Positions 7,322-13,377 of a DNA stretch of 20,233 nt are shown one piece after another (the first letter of the stretch is position 1; each line of letters starts with the position of its first letter). Made by a program: the position numbers and the translations under genes. Origin of the DNA: BQJU01 sp964015035 (GTDB lineage: Bacteria > Bacteroidota > Bacteroidia > Chitinophagales > Saprospiraceae). The notes beneath the pieces were generated by a model. It was given only the letters and a program-made list of their open reading frames with translations. It was not told where the DNA came from and made no database searches. The DNA lies in the NCBI GenBank assembly GCA_964015035.1, contig CAXHCA010000129.1:1-20233 (forward strand), given 5' to 3'.

Positions 7322-7502
7322 GAGTATGTTTGGAGCAGATTCTATTTGAAAATCAGGAGATTAGGATTTGGGCGAAGAGGCCAAAAATGAGTTTCGGCTG
7401 AGCCGAGGTGAATATTTTAGCTCAACGCCAGAGCCTGCCCCGATCTCACATCGGGGTTCCCAATATGTTGGTTTTCAGCAGGAGCAAGCTCCAAACATGC
7501 GC
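7322..7502. mobile_element. MITE copy F (181 bp, complete, TTA duplication)
   Basis: The ends GAGTATGTTTGGAGC (7322-7336) and GCTCCAAACATGCGC (7488-7502) are inverted copies matching at 12 of 15 positions. TTA occurs directly outside both (7319-7321 and 7503-7505). The interior differs from other copies apart from a weakly similar stretch (GGATTTGGGCGAAGAGGCC, near 7361). It carries two hairpins: TCGGCT/AGCCGA (7394-7406) and CCCCGAT/ATCGGGG (7438-7456). A second, more diverged end (7532-7546, CCTCCAAACAGAGGC) is also followed by TTA (7547-7549), so the true right boundary may be 7546 or the element may carry a tandem end. Confidence 0.72.
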
Positions 7503-7531
7503 TTAGCCCCTATTTGCAACACAAAGGTTGA

Positions 7532-7546
7532 CCTCCAAACAGAGGC
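7532..7546 (-). repeat. Additional diverged MITE end
   Basis: The reverse complement, GCCTCTGTTTGGAGG, matches the family end GTGCATGTTTGGAGG at 11 of 15 positions and is followed outside by TTA (7547-7549). No partner facing it was found other than the left end of copy F. Confidence 0.5.
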
Positions 7547-7665
7547 TTAAGAAAATTCGTTCCTTGACAAATTTGGTAGCCTTGAAATTGATTCTTAAAC
7601 ATAAGGTTTAAAAATTATGCTATTTTTACTTGACACTAAACCTTATTCACCAAATCCCTACAACT

Positions 7666-8166
7666 ATGATGTTCAGTTGGATTGCTATTATTGTTGCGGC
7701 GCTTGTTCCCACCGCAGTTGGCTTCGTGTGGTATCACCCCAAGGTTTTGGGCACAGCCTGGATGCAGGCTAGTGGAATGACGGAGGAGAAGATACAAGGG
7801 GGTAATATGGGCGTTATTTTTGGCGTTTCTTTGGTGATGAGTATCCTGCTGGCTCTATTTATGAGCACAGTGGTTATTCACCAATCACATGTCAATTCCC
7901 TGTTCATGAATACGCCTGAGGCTATGGATCCCAGTACGGAGATAGGTGCCTACTATGCTGATTTTATGGCTAAGTATGGTGGTAATTTCCGGTCTTTTAA
8001 GCATGGCCTTTTTCATGGTATCCTTGCGGGGGTATTGTTCGCGCTGCCCATCATGTCTACCAATGCTCTTTTTGAGCGAAAAGGATTTAAGTACATCGCA
8101 GTTAATGCTGGGTACTGGATCGTGACTTTAGGATTGATGGGAGGCATCATTTGTGCATGGCAATAA
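7666..8166 (+). CDS. DUF1761-family membrane protein
   Basis: A 166-residue integral membrane protein. The first ATG of a tandem pair (7666/7669) is taken; the upstream extension has no membrane character. Four hydrophobic segments are visible: about 4-22, 52-72, 118-138 and 145-165. The N-terminal signature GFVWYHPKVLGTAWMQASG is characteristic of DUF1761, a family of small bacterial membrane proteins without an assigned function. It stands alone: the neighbours are a divergent sugar kinase and, beyond a MITE, the acyltransferase-like gene. I cannot propose a substrate or role. Confidence 0.78.
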   Translation: MMFSWIAIIVAALVPTAVGFVWYHPKVLGTAWMQASGMTEEKIQGGNMGVIFGVSLVMSILLALFMSTVVIHQSHVNSLFMNTPEAMDPSTEIGAYYADFMAKYGGNFRSFKHGLFHGILAGVLFALPIMSTNALFERKGFKYIAVNAGYWIVTLGLMGGIICAWQ

Positions 8167-8232
8167 TTTTTTCGACCAAAATGGCTTGAATATTGTTATG
8201 AAGATGCACTAAGCTAAAATGGCAGTGATTCA

Positions 8233-8406
8233 GTGCATGATTGGAGGTAGTCCCTGAAGTATATTCGGGCAAGCTATTCAGGCTGCAAATTTCAGTTTTG
8301 GGACTTCTTTTCGGCTGTTTTTTCGTCCTTAGCACTCAAAAATGAGCCTCGCGAAAACCCCAAACCTGCATTTTTTGCTTCTAAAGCGCCACTTCCAAAC
8401 ATGCAC
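8233..8406. mobile_element. MITE copy D (174 bp, complete, TCA duplication)
   Basis: This is the fullest copy. The ends GTGCATGATTGGAGGT (from 8233) and ACTTCCAAACATGCAC (to 8406) are inverted, matching at 14 of 16 positions. TCA flanks both sides exactly (8230-8232 and 8407-8409). Read on the minus strand the interior has four blocks: an end block with GGCGCTTTAGAAGC; a block with GGGGTTTTCGCGAGGCTC; a block with GGACGAAAAAACAGCC; and an end block with CTTGCCCGAATATACTTC. Copies A, B, C and E each carry a subset. The element lies between the DUF1761 and acyltransferase genes and provides an upstream in-frame ATG at 8342 for the latter. Confidence 0.87.
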
Positions 8407-8464
8407 TCAGTATTTCCAGCTATTGGGATATACTGAATCACAACTTTTGAAACCAGCATTTTTC

Positions 8465-9529
8465 ATGAGTAGTTTGATAAGCAATATTTCATTACAATGG
8501 GACCTCTGGATTGGACAATTCAGGGCTTTTTTTCCTAGAGACAAGGAAGATCGAGAAGCGTGTTTTGAATTATTGGGTTGGGAAGAAGCCCAGGATAAAG
8601 ACTCACAATTAGCTGCTTGCCAGGACACGCGAAATGGTGAGATTATTGCTTGTCTAAATTTGATAGAGGGGCAACTGGCTAGCAAAAACAACTTCCCATT
8701 AGATCTATTGAATGAAGAGAAACTGTCGCAGATGGTGCTGTTTTCTGAACTGGCGGTAAATCCGGAGTACCAGAAAACCTCAGCTCCGATGGTTTTGATC
8801 AACCATTGTTTTCTAGAAGTGCTGAAAGCAGGAGGGCAGGCGGCACTCATGTCTTGTGATCCTACTTTTTTTTCGATGTATAAGCGGTTGGGCTTGCGCC
8901 CCATTGGTCCTGTGCAGAAAAAAACAGAGGATGACTTTCGCATTCCCATGATTTGCCTTCCGGATCAGGAGTATCTAACGATCATTCATTCTCCCACGCT
9001 TCCTCTATTGAAAGGCGTCGATTTTAAGCGATACACTGGCATTTGTCAATGGTACTACCAACTGGTGCGAGATCATCGGGAATTGCAGATTGGCTCTGCT
9101 TTTTATCCGGACACGGAGGATGCCTTTGAAGGGCACCAAACCATTACGGAAGGATTGAGTGAAAAGGGGAGAGAGGCTTTTTTGAAAAATGCTTTGGTAC
9201 TCAGGTGCCGGGAAGGGGAGTCACTCATCATGGAAAATGATGGGGGTAAAGCTTTCGGGTTTGTACAAAAAGGCATTGTGAAAGTGGTCATTGGTGGCAA
9301 ATCGGTGGTGATGCTTGGGGAAGGGGATATTTTTGGTGAAATTGCCTATATCCTACATACCCGCCGCAGTGCGGAGGTGGTGGCTGCCAGTCCGGATACC
9401 GAAGTTGTCCTGTTTAGTGAATCGGCCATCAGCCACCTGCAAGACGAGGCGGATCGCACCGTAATCTGGCGCAATTTGGCTCGTGTTTTGGCGCAACGGG
9501 TAGTATTGACTAATAATTTGTTGCCGTAA
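8465..9529 (+). CDS. Acyltransferase-like (FeeM/GNAT fold) protein fused to a C-terminal cyclic-nucleotide-binding domain
   Basis: The 354-residue protein from the ATG at 8465 has two parts. Residues about 14-170 resemble the acyltransferase fold of N-acyl amino acid synthases (FeeM) and autoinducer synthases: FSELAVNPEYQKTSAPMVLINHCFLEVLKAGG, then CDPTFFSMYKRLGLRPIGPV, the usual 'ly.r.Gf..iG' ending. Residues about 235-330 form a cyclic-nucleotide-binding domain: MENDGGKAFGFVQKGIVKV, LGEGDIFGEIAYI, and the phosphate-binding RRSAEV with Arg301 in the position that contacts the cyclic phosphate. No helix-turn-helix follows, so it is not a Crp/Fnr regulator. I infer an acyltransferase controlled by cAMP or cGMP; the acyl donor and acceptor are unknown. 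The open frame extends up to an ATG at 8342, but those 41 codons are largely MITE sequence, so the internal ATG is preferred. Confidence 0.75.
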   Translation: MSSLISNISLQWDLWIGQFRAFFPRDKEDREACFELLGWEEAQDKDSQLAACQDTRNGEIIACLNLIEGQLASKNNFPLDLLNEEKLSQMVLFSELAVNPEYQKTSAPMVLINHCFLEVLKAGGQAALMSCDPTFFSMYKRLGLRPIGPVQKKTEDDFRIPMICLPDQEYLTIIHSPTLPLLKGVDFKRYTGICQWYYQLVRDHRELQIGSAFYPDTEDAFEGHQTITEGLSEKGREAFLKNALVLRCREGESLIMENDGGKAFGFVQKGIVKVVIGGKSVVMLGEGDIFGEIAYILHTRRSAEVVAASPDTEVVLFSESAISHLQDEADRTVIWRNLARVLAQRVVLTNNLLP

Positions 9530-9622
9530 TGACTGCCGTGGGTTCGCTAGAATTTTACGGATACTTTATACCAAAATCTACGGAACTATCGTTTACCAAC
9601 CTACAAACAAATTAGCTATTTT

Positions 9623-10012
9623 ATGATGTATCGAATGTTGTTTTCGTTGGTATTGATGATGGGAATGGGAACCCTGCCCAGTGCTCATGCTCAGTTTTTT
9701 AAAAAGAAGGACGATGCTGCCAAAACGGAAGCATCGGCCAAAAAAGATGAATTGAAAGAGGCACATAAGGATGCCAAAGCGGATGCGCGCGCTTATAAAA
9801 AAGAAAGAAAGGCGGCAGAAGCGAGGGAAAAGGCAGCCAAAGCCAGAGCTGAAGCCATCAAAGCGCAACGCAAAGCAGAAAAAGCGGAGCGCAAGGCAGC
9901 CAAAGCAGATAGTCGTGCCGAAAAGTCTAGAGATAAAGCAACGGAAGAAATGCAGGAAGAAAAGCCAAAGGATTCTAGCCTGAAGCGTTTATTTAAGAAG
10001 AAGCAGGAATGA
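9623..10012 (+). CDS. Small exported Lys/Ala-rich coiled-coil protein
   Basis: A 129-residue protein of unknown function. A signal peptide (MMYRMLFSLVLMMGMGTLPSAHA, then QFF) is followed by a mature region composed almost entirely of Ala, Lys, Glu, Asp and Arg with a heptad-like pattern (KAAEAREKAAKARAEAIKAQRKAEKAERKAAKA), predicted to be a single long charged helix, ending FKKKQE. It begins and ends with similar FFKKK/LFKKK patches. Such proteins could bind the envelope or nucleic acid, but the composition allows no firm assignment. It is convergent with the PAS kinase gene and the two coding ends overlap by 20 bp (9993-10012). A terminator shared by both genes was not found. Confidence 0.62.
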   Translation: MMYRMLFSLVLMMGMGTLPSAHAQFFKKKDDAAKTEASAKKDELKEAHKDAKADARAYKKERKAAEAREKAAKARAEAIKAQRKAEKAERKAAKADSRAEKSRDKATEEMQEEKPKDSSLKRLFKKKQE

Positions 10013-11906
10013 TGTTGGTAGGAATGGTGAAGTAAAAACGGCTGCCCTCATTGAAGGCGGATTCCACCCAGATTCTTCCTCCGTGCAGATCGACAATCTT
10101 TTGACAATGGGCCAACCCTATGCCTGTTCCCTGGTACTGATTTCGCAAATGCAGGCGCTGGAAAATGACAAAGATCCGCTCCTGATTTTTAGGAATTATA
10201 CCAATGCCATTATCGGCAATGCTGAATTGCCAAAAATCTTCGCGCTGTTCTACTGAAACCTCAATGACAGGATCGATCTCTGGTTTTTTGAATTTAATGG
10301 CATTAGAAATCAGATTCTGAAAAAGGACACGCAACTCAGTTTCGTATCCGTGTAACTTTGGTAAGTGCCTCGTTTTTATTTTCGCATTCGTTTCTGTGAT
10401 TTGTACCGTGAGATCATCCAATATTTGTTGCACCAACAGATTACAATCAATCAATACCAATTCCTTATTACGGCCAATGAGGGAGTAATCCAATAATCCA
10501 TTGATGAGTTTATTCATGCGGCTTGCCGCCTGAGCCACTAGCTCCAAGTGACCATTGGTATTAGCGTCCAGCGAGTCAAACTGTTTTCTCAAAATACCCA
10601 CAAATGCGATAATCGTACGCAGCGGCTCTTGCAAGTCGTGAGAGGCCACGTATGCAAATTGTTCTAACTCTTTGTTTTTGATCGCTAATTGACGGGCTCG
10701 GATTTTCTGCCGTTCGGCTTCTTTTTCCTTGGTGATGTCCCAATTGGTACCAATCATGCGGATGGCCATTCCATTCTCGTCTCGTTGGACGGTCCCCAGC
10801 GCCTTGATATAATGAACCGACTGATCTGGCCAAATGATGCGAAATTCGGCGTTATAATCTTTTTCTCCTTTCAAGGCAGCAATCATATCTTCTTTTGCCT
10901 GAGGCCAATCAACAGGATGAATTTTGGTGTTCCAATCGATAGCCGTTTTCTCAAAGATATCTCTCGAAATACCGTACAACTTCATCATGGTCTCATCCCA
11001 AATCAAATGATTGTTTTTGATATCCCAATCCCAAATACCTACTTTAGCGGCATTGGTGGAAATTTGAAAACGCTCAGTGATCACTGAAAGCCGGTGTTTG
11101 GCAAGTGCTAGTTTTTCTTCAGCTAATTGCCGCTCTGTGATATCTTGTATGGTTCCGATAATCCGTTCAATCTGTCCTTTATGGTCTCTGATTAAAAAAC
11201 CGTTCAGGGAAAAGTACTTCAATTCTCCTTTAATCAGAAATCTGGACAGCCGGGAAAAAGAAGTCTGGGTTGCATCAGGGGTAAGCGCAGTTTTAAAGTC
11301 ATCGACCAATTCCTGCCGCTCCTCGGGATGAAGGCACTGGAAAAAATAATCGATGTGTTCTACCGGGGCGCCTTTGGGCAATCCCATAATCTCGTACAGG
11401 CGGTCATCCCAATGGGCTTTATTTTCATTAGGGTGCCAATCAAAATACCCAAGACCAGTTGTTTTTAAGGCTAATTTGAGTCGACTTTCGCTTTCTTTAA
11501 GCGCATCTTCCAATGATTTTTGTGCCCGCAGGTCAGATACGCTGGCACGGATCAACTGTTTGTCGTAAGGTGGAAAACGAACCAACCGGACCTCACAAGG
11601 AATGTGTATGCCATCACAATCAATATGCTTCCACTCGAAGGCCGGATTCCCTCCTTTGAGTGCATCCTCAATGTAGTGGCGGATCAAGAAAGCAGCATCG
11701 GCCCCGTTGATGATGGCAGGACTGAGGTCCTCCGGCTTCTTATCATAGAGCACTTCCGGAGGATATTTGAAAAGATCGATGGCATTTTGGTTGAAATATA
11801 TAAATTGACCCTTGGAAACGTCAAAAATCAGTACACTTTCAGGTGCATTGTCAATCAGAACTCTAGTTCGCTCCTGGTCACTAGTTTCAGCACTTGTTTT
11901 TTTCAT
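9993..11906 (-). CDS. Cytosolic multi-PAS hybrid-free sensor histidine kinase
   Basis: A 637-residue kinase without signal peptide or membrane segments. Three PAS/PAC units are seen: about 12-125 (ESVLIFDVSKGQFIYFNQNAIDLF), 140-265 (GYFDWHPNENKAHWDDRLYEIMGLP ... GTIQDITERQ) and 280-400 (VGIWDWDIKNNHLIWDETMMKLYGI ... GTNWDITKEKE). The HisKA dimerisation helix has the phosphoacceptor in ASHDLQEPLRTI (near residue 420). The HATPase domain has an N box (NLISNAIKFKKP), G1 (DNGIGI, near 565) and G2 (GTGIGLAHC, near 593). This phytochrome-type H box is common in Bacteroidota PAS kinases that sense small molecules or redox state. No receiver domain and no adjacent response regulator exist, so it is an orphan kinase. 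The start ATG at 11906 is followed by a hydrophilic leader. Confidence 0.9.
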   Translation of the reverse strand: MKKTSAETSDQERTRVLIDNAPESVLIFDVSKGQFIYFNQNAIDLFKYPPEVLYDKKPEDLSPAIINGADAAFLIRHYIEDALKGGNPAFEWKHIDCDGIHIPCEVRLVRFPPYDKQLIRASVSDLRAQKSLEDALKESESRLKLALKTTGLGYFDWHPNENKAHWDDRLYEIMGLPKGAPVEHIDYFFQCLHPEERQELVDDFKTALTPDATQTSFSRLSRFLIKGELKYFSLNGFLIRDHKGQIERIIGTIQDITERQLAEEKLALAKHRLSVITERFQISTNAAKVGIWDWDIKNNHLIWDETMMKLYGISRDIFEKTAIDWNTKIHPVDWPQAKEDMIAALKGEKDYNAEFRIIWPDQSVHYIKALGTVQRDENGMAIRMIGTNWDITKEKEAERQKIRARQLAIKNKELEQFAYVASHDLQEPLRTIIAFVGILRKQFDSLDANTNGHLELVAQAASRMNKLINGLLDYSLIGRNKELVLIDCNLLVQQILDDLTVQITETNAKIKTRHLPKLHGYETELRVLFQNLISNAIKFKKPEIDPVIEVSVEQREDFWQFSIADNGIGIIPKNQERIFVIFQRLHLRNQYQGTGIGLAHCQKIVDLHGGRIWVESAFNEGSRFYFTIPTNIIPASS

Positions 11907-12199
11907 CTTCTTAGGCTTTCTACAAGGGGGCTGCAGTAAAACACAAACAAGTTTGCTCTCAATATTGGGAGACAGTTGGCGCTTGTAGCGTAAAAGTAAG
12001 AAATTTAATTCGAGTATGCGTCAAAATTTATCCAAGCAGAATGGTCATGGATTCCCGGGTTAAAATTCGATGAACGGATCTTTTTTCTAAAAAAAGTCGA
12101 ATTTTTGCTTGAAAAAATAAAAAATTGAATTATAGTTGTATAACCAAAAATTGGTCGATCAATTGAGCGTCGATCCAATGTGAATTGAAAACCTGTGCT
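11907..12199. promoter_or_regulatory. Divergent intergenic region between the PAS kinase and GntR genes
   Basis: A 293-bp AT-rich gap with divergent gene starts. The right half contains the candidate GntR promoter and operator (12108-12146). I could not define a convincing promoter for the minus-strand kinase. No MITE end or gene remnant was recognised here, unlike in most other large gaps of the window. Confidence 0.5.
12108..12146 (+). promoter_or_regulatory. Candidate GntR-gene promoter with overlapping FadR-type operator
   Basis: CTTG (12108-12111), a 19-bp spacer and TATAGTTG (12131-12138) approximate the Bacteroidota promoter, one mismatch per box. TTGTATAACCA (12136-12146) fits the FadR-subfamily operator consensus TNGTNNNACNA at every fixed position and overlaps the -7 box and the expected transcription start. 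The regulator encoded 54 bp downstream is of exactly that subfamily, so autorepression is the natural reading. A second imperfect palindrome, ACCAAAAATTGGT, begins inside it. Confidence 0.5.
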
Positions 12200-12940
12200 A
12201 TGGCTGAATCAGAAATACTTGAAAATTTCCAGGAAATTGCAATTGAAAGTCCGGTCGATAAGATCATCCGACAGATAAAAAGTCTGATTACCTCCGGACA
12301 ATTAAAACCAGGGGATCGCCTGCCCCCCGAGCGCAAATTGGCAGAAAGACTGGGCGTAGGGCGGACGAATGTCAGAGATGCTTTACAGAAACTGGAGTTT
12401 TATGGGATTTTAAAAACCCAACCTCAAAGCGGAACGATTGTTGCAGGTATCGGTATTGCGGCTCTTGAAGGCTTAATTACGGATGTTTTGAAACTTGAAA
12501 ACAGTGATTTTGCGGCATTGATAGAAACCAGAGTCTTATTAGAGACCAATGCCGCCAGCATGGCCGCAAAGCGACGAACCCAGGAAGACCTGCTCGCTAT
12601 CCAAAAAGCTTTGGACGATTATGAAAAAAAAGTAAAAAAAGGGGAGCAAGCAGTAGAAGAGGATTTGATGTTTCATTTAAAGATTGCCGAGGCTAGCAAA
12701 AACTCGGTACTCAAATCATTGATGCTCATCATCACCCCTGATATCATCAAAAGTTTTATTAAGCTGGATATCTGTAAAGACGGTCGCTTTTACATGGCCT
12801 TAGAAGAACACAAGACCATTTTGCAACACATCACAAATCAGGATGCTGAGCAAGCCAGTGCAGCTATGCGCTTGCATCTAATGGATGTCATTGATTACAG
12901 CAACAGCCTGAAATCTGGAAACGGAAACGGCCAGGCCTGA
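12200..12940 (+). CDS. GntR-family transcriptional regulator, FadR subfamily (FCD domain)
   Basis: A 246-residue one-component regulator. The ATG at 12200 (MAESEILENF) is preferred to an upstream TTG at 12185. The winged HTH at about 20-84 has LITSGQLKPGDRLPPERKLAERLGVGRTNVRDALQKLEFYGILKTQPQSGT, close to the FadR-type consensus. The all-helical FCD effector domain (about 92-235) keeps the metal-binding set: D and H in DLMFH, H in EEHKTIL and H in MRLHL. It should therefore bind a carboxylate ligand through a metal ion, as relatives responding to sugar acids, lactate or pyruvate do; the ligand is unknown. No metabolic genes adjoin it: a gene remnant and repeats follow, and the next intact gene is a TonB receptor 437 bp downstream. 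Confidence 0.88.
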   Translation: MAESEILENFQEIAIESPVDKIIRQIKSLITSGQLKPGDRLPPERKLAERLGVGRTNVRDALQKLEFYGILKTQPQSGTIVAGIGIAALEGLITDVLKLENSDFAALIETRVLLETNAASMAAKRRTQEDLLAIQKALDDYEKKVKKGEQAVEEDLMFHLKIAEASKNSVLKSLMLIITPDIIKSFIKLDICKDGRFYMALEEHKTILQHITNQDAEQASAAMRLHLMDVIDYSNSLKSGNGNGQA

Positions 12941-12974
12941 CCTGAATAGCGTCAGATCAGGGAATCATGAAACT

Positions 12975-13058
12975 GGTGCAGTTCAGGTTTGTCCCCAGAA
13001 AAAATTGAGCAGATGGAATTCTATTAATGTGCTTCGTCATTATTATAGATTTGTGCTT
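12975..13058. repeat. 84-bp dispersed repeat G, copy 1
   Basis: It matches 20150-20233 in the same orientation at 77 of 84 positions with no gaps. On its right it is separated by 4 bp from MITE end E. A shorter similar stretch (21 bp, 17 matches to its start) occurs at 20054-20074. It may be part of an older element; no transposase motif is visible. Confidence 0.8.
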
Positions 13059-13062
13059 TTGA

Positions 13063-13127
13063 GAGCATGTTTGGAGGTGGTGCTTTAGCAGCGAAAATTG
13101 CAGGGTTTGGGTTCTCGGGAGGCTCTT
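13063..13127. mobile_element. MITE copy E, one end plus internal block (partial)
   Basis: It starts GAGCATGTTTGGAGG preceded by TGA (13060-13062), then follows the reverse complement of copy D through its first two blocks (GGTGCTTTAGCAGC; GGGTTTGGGTTCTCGGGAGGCTC). After about 13127 the similarity ends and coding-like sequence begins. No second inverted end is found, so the element is truncated or joined to other sequence. The right boundary is approximate. Confidence 0.68.
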
Positions 13128-13265
13128 ACTGATGCTCAAAAAAATGGGTTGCAACCCTACCATGCATACTTGGTCGAAGTTGAAAATATCCGACTATCGG
13201 CGTTCCTCAATAAAAAGCAACCGTCCTATTTACTACAAGCCGCCGCTTGGGATCGGATAGCATAA
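13128..13265 (+). pseudogene. C-terminal remnant of an unrecognised gene, joined to MITE end E
   Basis: From the point where MITE similarity ends, one frame stays open for 45 codons and closes with TAA at 13263. The peptide, TDAQKNGLQPYHAYLVEVEN followed by IRLSAFLNKKQPSYLLQAAA and WDRIA, has ordinary protein composition and no start codon of its own; upstream the frame is closed by a stop within the MITE (13086). The simplest reading is the tail of a gene whose front was lost at the MITE junction. I do not recognise the family. A chance open frame of this length is possible. Confidence 0.4.
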
Positions 13266-13333
13266 CTGCCCCTGCCGGTTCATCATCGATTTTTACAACT
13301 CATCGTACTAACTCAACAGCTCAGTCATCTTTT

Positions 13334-13366
13334 TTTGCAATCAGCCCCTATTTACGGGCACATTTG
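13334..13366 (+). promoter_or_regulatory. Candidate promoter of the TonB receptor operon
   Basis: TTTG (13334-13337), a 21-bp spacer and CACATTTG (13359-13366) match the Bacteroidota consensus with one mismatch in the -7 box. Transcription would begin a few bases before the ATG at 13378, giving a very short leader. It is probably the promoter for the four-gene series ending at 18120. Confidence 0.45.
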
Positions 13367-13377
13367 TAGAAAAAAAG

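Larger units (their letters stand above)
7193..7665. other. Divergent intergenic region with MITE copy F
   Basis: No gene is supported between the divergent sugar-kinase and DUF1761 genes. The region contains the kinase -7 box at 7199-7206, MITE copy F (7322-7502), a further MITE end at 7531-7546, and about 115 bp of AT-rich sequence upstream of the DUF1761 gene in which I could not define a promoter. Confidence 0.6.
12941..13377. other. Intergenic region with 84-bp repeat, MITE end and gene remnant
   Basis: From left to right this stretch contains the 84-bp repeat G (12975-13058), MITE end E (13063 to about 13127), a C-terminal gene remnant (about 13128-13265) and the promoter region of the TonB receptor (13334-13366). 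No intact gene is present. Confidence 0.65.

Noticed and set aside
8407..8949. Minus-strand 180-codon frame opposite the acyltransferase-like gene
   Set aside because: It lies wholly antisense to a gene with clear domain motifs and has no protein-family character of its own.
12975..13058. Conserved reading of repeat G on the minus strand (MTKxINRIPSAQFF) as a protein start
   Set aside because: Both copies keep these residues, but the frame changes soon after in the second copy, and the preservation is explained by overall DNA identity of 92%. No family was recognised.
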